DNA of 64,000 nt from Sorghum bicolor. Its lineage: Eukaryota > Streptophyta > Magnoliopsida > Poales > Poaceae. How positions within the stretch are numbered: the first letter of the stretch is position 1; the number at the start of each line of letters is the position of its first letter. A program made the position numbers and the translations under genes. This document shows positions 57,900 through 64,000 of this stretch, piece by piece. The stretch is from positions 10,036,501-10,100,500 of the forward strand of contig NC_012870.2 in NCBI RefSeq assembly GCF_000003195.3, read 5' to 3'. The notes under the pieces are model-generated. The model did no database searches. It was not told where the DNA came from and saw only the letters and a program-made list of their open reading frames with translations.

Positions 57900-59690
57900 A
57901 AATGGAACTTATCGTATGTATTATGTCCTGGCCGCTGGGCGTATGTGTCTTTCGTTTTAATCGATTGCAATGTCTGATTAGCTGATTCTGCGAGTTGCAT
58001 GTTTGCACAATTGTTTAAAAACATCGCTTGCAACAATGTTTTTATCTGACAACAATCAGCATTAGCAACACCTTTTTTTTCAGTCAGACGAACAGAAGTT
58101 GGTATTCTCTATACATAGGCAGCATATTAATTCTGACATAGTAAGAACACATCGACATAGGAAGAACACACGATGATATTGCTTTCATTGGCAATTAATA
58201 GCAACAAGCACCATTTTTTTGGATTGCTTTGCTTGACTATTGGGGTTGAATACTGTGGTTGACAGTTGAATGTAAATTTGATCAATCTTCAGCCGTATGG
58301 TTGAAGTATGTGCTTAACAGTTTTTGTAGCTAGTGATTGATAGAAGAATGATAAATTTGAACAAACATTGGTCGCTAGTTCATTGGGTTGTTCAGGAATA
58401 GATGAGTTTAGTTTTGCACAATTGATTGGGATGTTTTAATTTTAATTTTAATTTTATGCATAGATGGGTTAGTTTTTTCTTGCAATCAAGTGATCGGTGG
58501 ATCAAATATGGCGATCAAATATATGTTGCAGATAAAACCTTGTTAGAAGTATCAATGTATCACCTGTGTACTCCTCCCTTTAATTTAAGGCATGTACAAA
58601 CAAAACGTTTCGACATGAGTGTTTTTAAAAGAAAAAAAAATAAACTACGTTAATACATAGCATCTCCATAGAAGTTAGTTGCAAATGGGTGGTACATAAA
58701 CCAAACTTTATACAATTCCATTCAAGTATCTGGTGATGATTGTTTAGAGCAATTCTAGTAGGGTCATTACTCCGACCTCTAAACCTAAATTGTAATGAAA
58801 ATGGTCATTAGCTTCTGGAATGTGACCATTCTGCATGGATAATCAATCATGGTATAGTCAATCATTCTAACTTCCAAACCCAACATTATGGCCTTGGCCT
58901 TGTTTAGTTCCAATTTTTTTTGTAAAATGAACAATATAACACTTTCGTTTGTATTTGACAAATATTGTCCAATTATGGACTATGGGCTCAAAAGATTCGT
59001 CTTGTAAATTATAAGTAAGTTGTGCAATTATTTTTTTATTTATATTTAATGTTCCATACATGTGTCGCAAGATTCGATGTGACTGAAGAATCTGAAAAAT
59101 TTGCAAAATTTCTTAGGAACTAAACAAGGCCCATATCATAATTATTAGGTCCGACAAATTTAAGGACTCAGACAAATCTAAGTTTTTTTTTAAGAGAGGT
59201 TCTCAAATCCTTCTAGCCTTGATCTGATAGGCATTCTAAGTAAATTATCACAAAAAAACTAAACGCCACCACTAAGCACCCACATTATACATCCTCTAAT
59301 TAGCGAGCTATTACAACTACTCTAACTCAACTCCTATTTACCTATTAGGATAAAAAACTCCTATTTACCTATTATTGCACGTAGAATATTATACTTTACA
59401 TATGTAACTCGCAATGCTATGAACCTCTTGACATTTTTTCTTCTATTTTAGCATACTTCCTTTTCCATGGAACGTTGTTTATTGTATAAGAACAGATACT
59501 CTTTCCCAAAAAAATGATCCATCATTGATGAAAATGTTCTACTTGATTAAAAAATGCCATTATATTAAGTCAAAAATCTTAAATAGATTTTACTCCCTCA
59601 TTCTAAATTATTTTAACTTTCTTTGAGAGTCAAAACAGTTTAACGAAATCTATATAAGCCGGAGAAAACTCTATCAATTCTCAACATCGC
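57900..59690. other. Intergenic, AT-rich, with one MITE
   Basis: Apart from the MITE at 58896-59131 and a Stowaway-like end (tactccctcattctaaatt) near 59591, nothing is supported here. Confidence 0.5.
58896..59131. mobile_element. Tourist-like MITE, GGCCTTGTTTAG family
   Basis: GGCCTTGTTTAGTTCC pairs with GGAACTAAACAAGGCC, about 236 bp. The flanking triplets match imperfectly (CTT/CAT). Confidence 0.75.
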
Positions 59691-60217
59691 CCATTCTATA
59701 ACACGCCCCGTCGCTCTGCGGGCTGCGAGGACAATCCTTTTCACTACGTGGAGTTTAATTGGACTTTGGGCCGTGTCGCAGCCACTCTCCCCAAGTCGAG
59801 GCCCACCACGAGTCTACGACCAGTCGAGCACGTGCTCCGGCATCTCCTCCGCCGGTAGCATCTCCCCCGGGCGCTGCGCCGTCGATCCCCCGTGGCGCAG
59901 TCAAACAGCGCAGCGGCGAGCTCCGGCTCAGATTCCAGCGCCGCGCCAGGGCGCTCCCCTACCGCGACGACTGACCGACCGCCAAGGAATCACGTTCACG
60001 TTCACGCGTACGCAGTCGCAGGCACTCTCCCAGCAAAGGCCCGTATGCCACATACAACCTAACCAGTAACCTACGCCAGTTGACGGGACCAACTTGGCGA
60101 ACTCTTGGCTCCAAAGCTTTCCCGGCCAGTCTCGCAGCAACCCTTCCCCTACCCCGATCGAGCCGTTGTGGAATCGCGCGTCTCGGTCGGGATCCGGCGC
60201 TGCCGCAGCCCGATCCG

Positions 60218-63200
60218 ATGCTCTCCGGCGTCGACCACGACGTCCCCGACGGCATCGGGATGGCGCGGCTCGCGTGGACGCGCCTCCCCACCGCTGACGG
60301 GGAGGAGGCAGGCCCCTCCACTTCCGCGGCGGCGGACTATGAGCTCTTATCCGCCGCCGCCATCGAGAGCCTCGACTACGAGGTCATCGAGAACTACGCG
60401 TACCGGGAGGAGCAGGTACGCGCTGCCCCCCCCGCCCATCTGCTCCTGCTATTGCCCTCGACGCTCGAGCGTGTGGTTTTGGTGTGCGGTCAGCTTAGTT
60501 GTTTGTGTTGCTGGGTCGGCGCAGGCGCAGCGGAGCAAGTTCTGGGTGCCCTACTACGTCATGCTCAAGTGGCTGTTCTCTCTGCTGATCGGCGTTGGTG
60601 AGCACTCTGTTTGATCCTTTGTTGTCAATGTTATAATTAGCCATTTGTCTGATACTATGAGCTGAGTGTAGCAATAGTAATTCAAGTAGCTGGAGCATTT
60701 CCTCAAATCTGTTTTCCCCTGAGCTGTTGTCTACTTGCCTGATTACACTTGTATCACTGGTAACTGTTTATCCCACTAATATAATAAATCACTTACTGTG
60801 AGCCTAATTGCACGAAATGTAGTTCAGACAAGTGATGAATCTCGTCCAACTGATTTTCGGACTTGGTTTGTCTTATCATATTACTAATAATGCTGTATGT
60901 CAGGCAGATAAAAAATGCGCTATGCAACCAAAAAAACCTACTACAGTACTTTTGAACTAAAAGTGCAGGACATGGAAAAGCCATGGTAAAATCGGCTGTA
61001 TAAAAGAATCAGATGCCCTCATGGTTTATAGACTCTATAAGGCTAAAAGGTGGGGTGACTAGCTTAGTACTGGTTACCAGTTTTCAGAACACTTTAATTT
61101 GACATGAACGACGACATATGGATTAATGGTTAAGCAAGAGCTTTTCTGCTATTCTGCACACTTTCTGTTTAATGAATAGCGCGTTCTTATCATATATGGC
61201 ACTGCCCTTCTAAATGCTGTACTGTATTTTCATGAAAGTGGAATCCCAGGGTATGGTTTAGTATTTGTTGCTTACCACAGTTTGCAAATTCTCTATTACC
61301 TTCATTCCTATTTGAGTACTTTTATCGCAACACAAAGGGCCTGTTTGGTTGGTGCTGCCAGGCAGCGACACCAGGCGTCCGATTTCGGTTGCCTAGGGTC
61401 AGATCCACCTGCCTGGGCCTGCACCCTCAGGCCAGGGCGCCAACCAAACACCCATAAACTTTTGTCCTCTATTTTGTTAATAATTAATTTGGGCCATAAG
61501 TTGTATCTTATAGGATGACCATTGCAGTCTGTGTTTATCCTATCTCTCATTATTTGATTCACAGATAGTGATACTGGAACAAGGATTATCCTTAGTAATT
61601 CTTTTTTTTTTTTTGGAAAACTTGATGGCATCTTGGGTTCACTAAATTCCCAGTTGGGGTACAAACAAACATCATGAACTCATAAATAGTACCTAAACAT
61701 AAAGATTGGTGTTGCAGGGTCAAAACAATTCATGCAACATGTTACAAAAGGAAACTCTTTTTGTGATGGTATAATGGCCCTGTTTGGAATAGCTTAATTT
61801 TAGGCGATTTTCTCAATAGCTGCCTTTTTTTATAAGCAATCTTTCCTAAGAAGCGCTTTATAGGAAAAGCTGCCCATTTGACATCATGCTCCAGCGAACT
61901 AAAATCAAGCTCCTGAGTTCCTGACTTCAACATTAGCCACAGGGTAGAGCTTGTTGGCTGTCTCAATCAACCTTCCATGCAACCAAACTGAGCACCTAGC
62001 TAGGAAAATCGAACTTTAGTACACAAATCCCAATCAAACCCATACAAGCCAGTGGAGCTGGAGAAGCTGCGTGGCCAAGGGCTTGTGGAGCAGAAGAGGT
62101 CAGGGGGCAGCCTGGTCAAGGGCTGGCGGAGGAGGTGTGCTGCTGGCAGCTCAGAGGTGTATGGTGTGGTTTCTCCCGGGCAGTTGGCGGCATCGACCAT
62201 TACCTCAACGCTGGCGTGCCATCTCTGTGAGCGAGCTTTGAGAAGGTCGATGTGGCTTGGCAGCGCTATGAGGAGGCCGATGCAGAGCGGCACTGCAAGG
62301 AGGCGGATGCAGAAGGAATCGCACGCCAGAGGAGAACGGTGCTAGTGAGTAGGGAGGGAGGTGCTGTGAGTGAGCGAGGAAAAAAGTTGAGAAGCTGGGG
62401 TGTGATGGCTTCTGAGATTTCAAATTTAACGTTTGGGCTGGGTTGTGGCTTAAGAAAAGCATAAGCTGAGAAACAGGGTTGCCAAACAGGGGCCAACATA
62501 TGTTGAATGATTCAACTAATGAGAAACTATGCCTATTTCTTCTTCTTCTTCCTCCTTTTTTTAATAGAGATTTTAAGCATATAAGACTGTGCGTCCGTTA
62601 TGAGATATATTTTATACACCAAAATTTTACTTGCATTGATTGATTATTCTTGCACTTGATATCATTTTCTGGTTTGTAGGTACTGGATTAGCTGCTATAT
62701 TCATAAACCTGGCTGTTGAGAACTTCTCTGGATGGAAATATACTGCGACATTTGCTATAATAAAGCATTCATATTTTGTGGGATTCTTCGTGTACACAGT
62801 TTTCAATTTAGCCCTGGTCTTCTCTTCTGTATATATAGTCACAAACTTTGCTCCAGCAGCTGCTGGATCTGGTATTCCAGAGATCAAAGGTTACTTAAAT
62901 GGTAAGGTTTAGTTACTGAAACATTTGGTACTGTCGTTCTAAGAAATTGATGATGTAGTTTGAAGTCTTTATGCAGGAGTGGATACACCTGGAATCCTCC
63001 TTTTGAGGACATTAGTTGGGAAGGTGGGTTTACAACTTTTTACATTGCTTTCTTCAGCTAATATGATGTAATATCTCATATATGCTGCTTTGTGCCATAG
63101 ATATTTGGGAGCATTGGATCAGTTGGAGGTGGATTGGCTCTAGGGAAAGAAGGGCCTCTTGTTCATACTGGGGCCTGCATTGCTTCGCTTCTTGGACAAG

Positions 63201-63972
63201 TGGGTTTATGATCATGATTTGAACCTCTCCATTCCCGAGTTACCCATACGTTGATCATGTGGATTTATGCTAAGTACTTCTGTCATGTCTGTTGTTGTCT
63301 TCCTTGGTTAGGAAAGATTTGAAAAGAACAAGCTGTTGTGGTGTCTCATCTCATTATCCTGAAAGATAGTAAATGAATTGTCAATGTCAAAAAGTTAAAA
63401 AAAAAAACAGATGCCCACAAGCATCAATTTAGAAACCTTGGAGACATTCTCAATAAGTTGTGGCATTGAACATGACAATTCTCATGGTCATATTGTGCGT
63501 TGACAAGGGGCCGATGATACATGTAGTGTAGCTTTTGGTGTGTTTATATGTAGAAAGCTATAACCAATGGTTGGCTACTCAGCTTTTGGTGCCAATATGC
63601 TGTCTTGGGGCAAAAAAGGGAGATATGCAACAATCGATGATGTTATACTAGTTGTCAGATAGTGAACTAGTGATGCTTAAAAAATGAACTAATCGACTAC
63701 TTTAGGGTCCACCAGTATTTTGAATTGCTGTTGACTGGTCCAACAAAATCTGTTCACCAAGGTCAACACATAAAGACATGACAGCAGATTAGCTTTTTTG
63801 TTCTACTTCATTTCCACTTGGAAGTCTTTTGTTGCTATCATATGAAAATGCTTCATACTGTCAAGTGTCAACTAATCCTAATGTGCATGTGGTATAGGGT
63901 GGATCTGCAAAGTACCACTTGAATTCTAGGTGGGTACGGATTTTTGAAAGCGATCGTGATAGGCGAGACCTT
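60218..63972 (+). CDS. CLC-d-like: CLC chloride channel/antiporter, CLC-d type, 5' part
   Basis: Six in-phase exons are present: 60218-60415, 60525-60597, 62680-62901, 62977-63023, 63101-63199 and 63898-63972. They encode the first 238 residues; the rest lies beyond the window. CLC proteins move anions, often in exchange for protons, across endomembranes. CLC-d of Arabidopsis is in the trans-Golgi network, and I assign this subtype from SLDYEVIENYAYREEQ (51-66) and the sequence that follows. Membrane helices start at about 78. The selectivity motif is GSGIPE (153-158), with Ser rather than the Pro of nitrate-selective CLC-a. The gating glutamate lies in GKEGP (E197), followed by HTGACIASLLGQ. 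All key residues present so far are intact. Intron 2 (2.1 kb) contains two transposon insertions. Confidence 0.93.
61338..61451. mobile_element. Small MITE in CLC intron 2, about 114 bp
   Basis: GGGCCTGTTTGGTTGG pairs with CCAACCAAACACCC as inverted ends. The inner part is GC-rich and partly self-complementary (gcctgggcctgcaccctcaggc). Confidence 0.65.
61776..62494. mobile_element. Non-autonomous DNA element in CLC intron 2, about 720 bp
   Basis: It starts GGCCCTGTTTGG and ends CCAAACAGGGGCC, inverted repeats of 12-13 bp. The inner subterminal parts (taagcaat, agctta, cataagctgag) are also partly inverted. The flanking duplication is unclear. It holds a GC-richer centre (62050-62360) without known protein similarity, possibly captured DNA. 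Confidence 0.6.
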
Positions 63973-64000
63973 GTAAGTTATTTCTGGCCATGCAATCTAT

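Noticed and set aside
1..64000. tRNA genes, CRISPR arrays, organellar inserts
   Set aside because: No cloverleaf-like block, spaced direct-repeat array or recognisable plastid or mitochondrial gene was seen by eye; a tRNA scan and organelle search would be decisive.

Overview
This is plant nuclear DNA from a grass, most likely a panicoid close to Sorghum. The evidence is GC-rich first exons, GT-AG introns, a dense load of small Tourist-like MITEs starting GGCCTTGTTTAG, a large nested CACTA (En/Spm) transposon and a grass-type solo LTR. No bacterial, organellar or viral gene set is present. I did all work by eye: exon joins were checked by reading phase, and family names come from recognised motifs rather than from a database search.

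Layout. At 4.07-5.78 kb (minus) lies a six-exon LOG-type cytokinin-activating phosphoribohydrolase with an unusual acidic and KRKR C-terminal tail. From 12.1 to 28.7 kb is a decayed CACTA region read on the minus strand. It holds a TNPD/tnp2 transposase (27.2-23.7 kb), a second ORF with a transposase_24-like part and a Ulp1-type (C48) protease domain (19.7-12.6 kb), and three clusters of GGCGG subterminal-type repeats. Two younger insertions sit inside it: a 1,958-bp solo LTR (20493-22450, TSD GAGAG) and a 3,372-bp rearranged retroelement (13044-16415, TSD ACCTC). The second one splits a protease exon exactly and carries a head-to-head pair of LTRs derived from 5S rRNA (Cassandra-like).

From 31.4 to 36.6 kb (minus) is a five-exon NF-YA transcription factor gene with a recognisable miR169 site in its 3' UTR. 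From 39.8 to 47.5 kb is a MITE-rich stretch enclosing a small single-TM protein gene (46.85-47.2 kb, plus). From 48.5 to 52.0 kb (minus) is a three-exon LEA_2/NHL-like membrane protein gene. From 53.0 to 54.3 kb is a tandemly duplicated unclassified repeat. At 56.64-57.60 kb (plus) is a two-exon single-RRM protein gene whose first intron holds five matches to the intron-mediated-enhancement motif. From 60.2 kb to the right edge (plus) are the first six exons of a CLC chloride channel/antiporter of the CLC-d type, cut by the end of the window.

The host genes (LOG, NF-YA, small TM protein, LEA_2, RRM, CLC) are unrelated neighbours rather than a pathway cluster. I found no wholly new system. The most notable material is the nested transposon architecture: the Ulp1-carrying CACTA ORF2, the exact nested insertion that a restored reading frame proves, the inverted 5S-bearing LTRs that look like a retroelement self-integration product, and stop codons that are all TAG at former CAG (CHG) sites.
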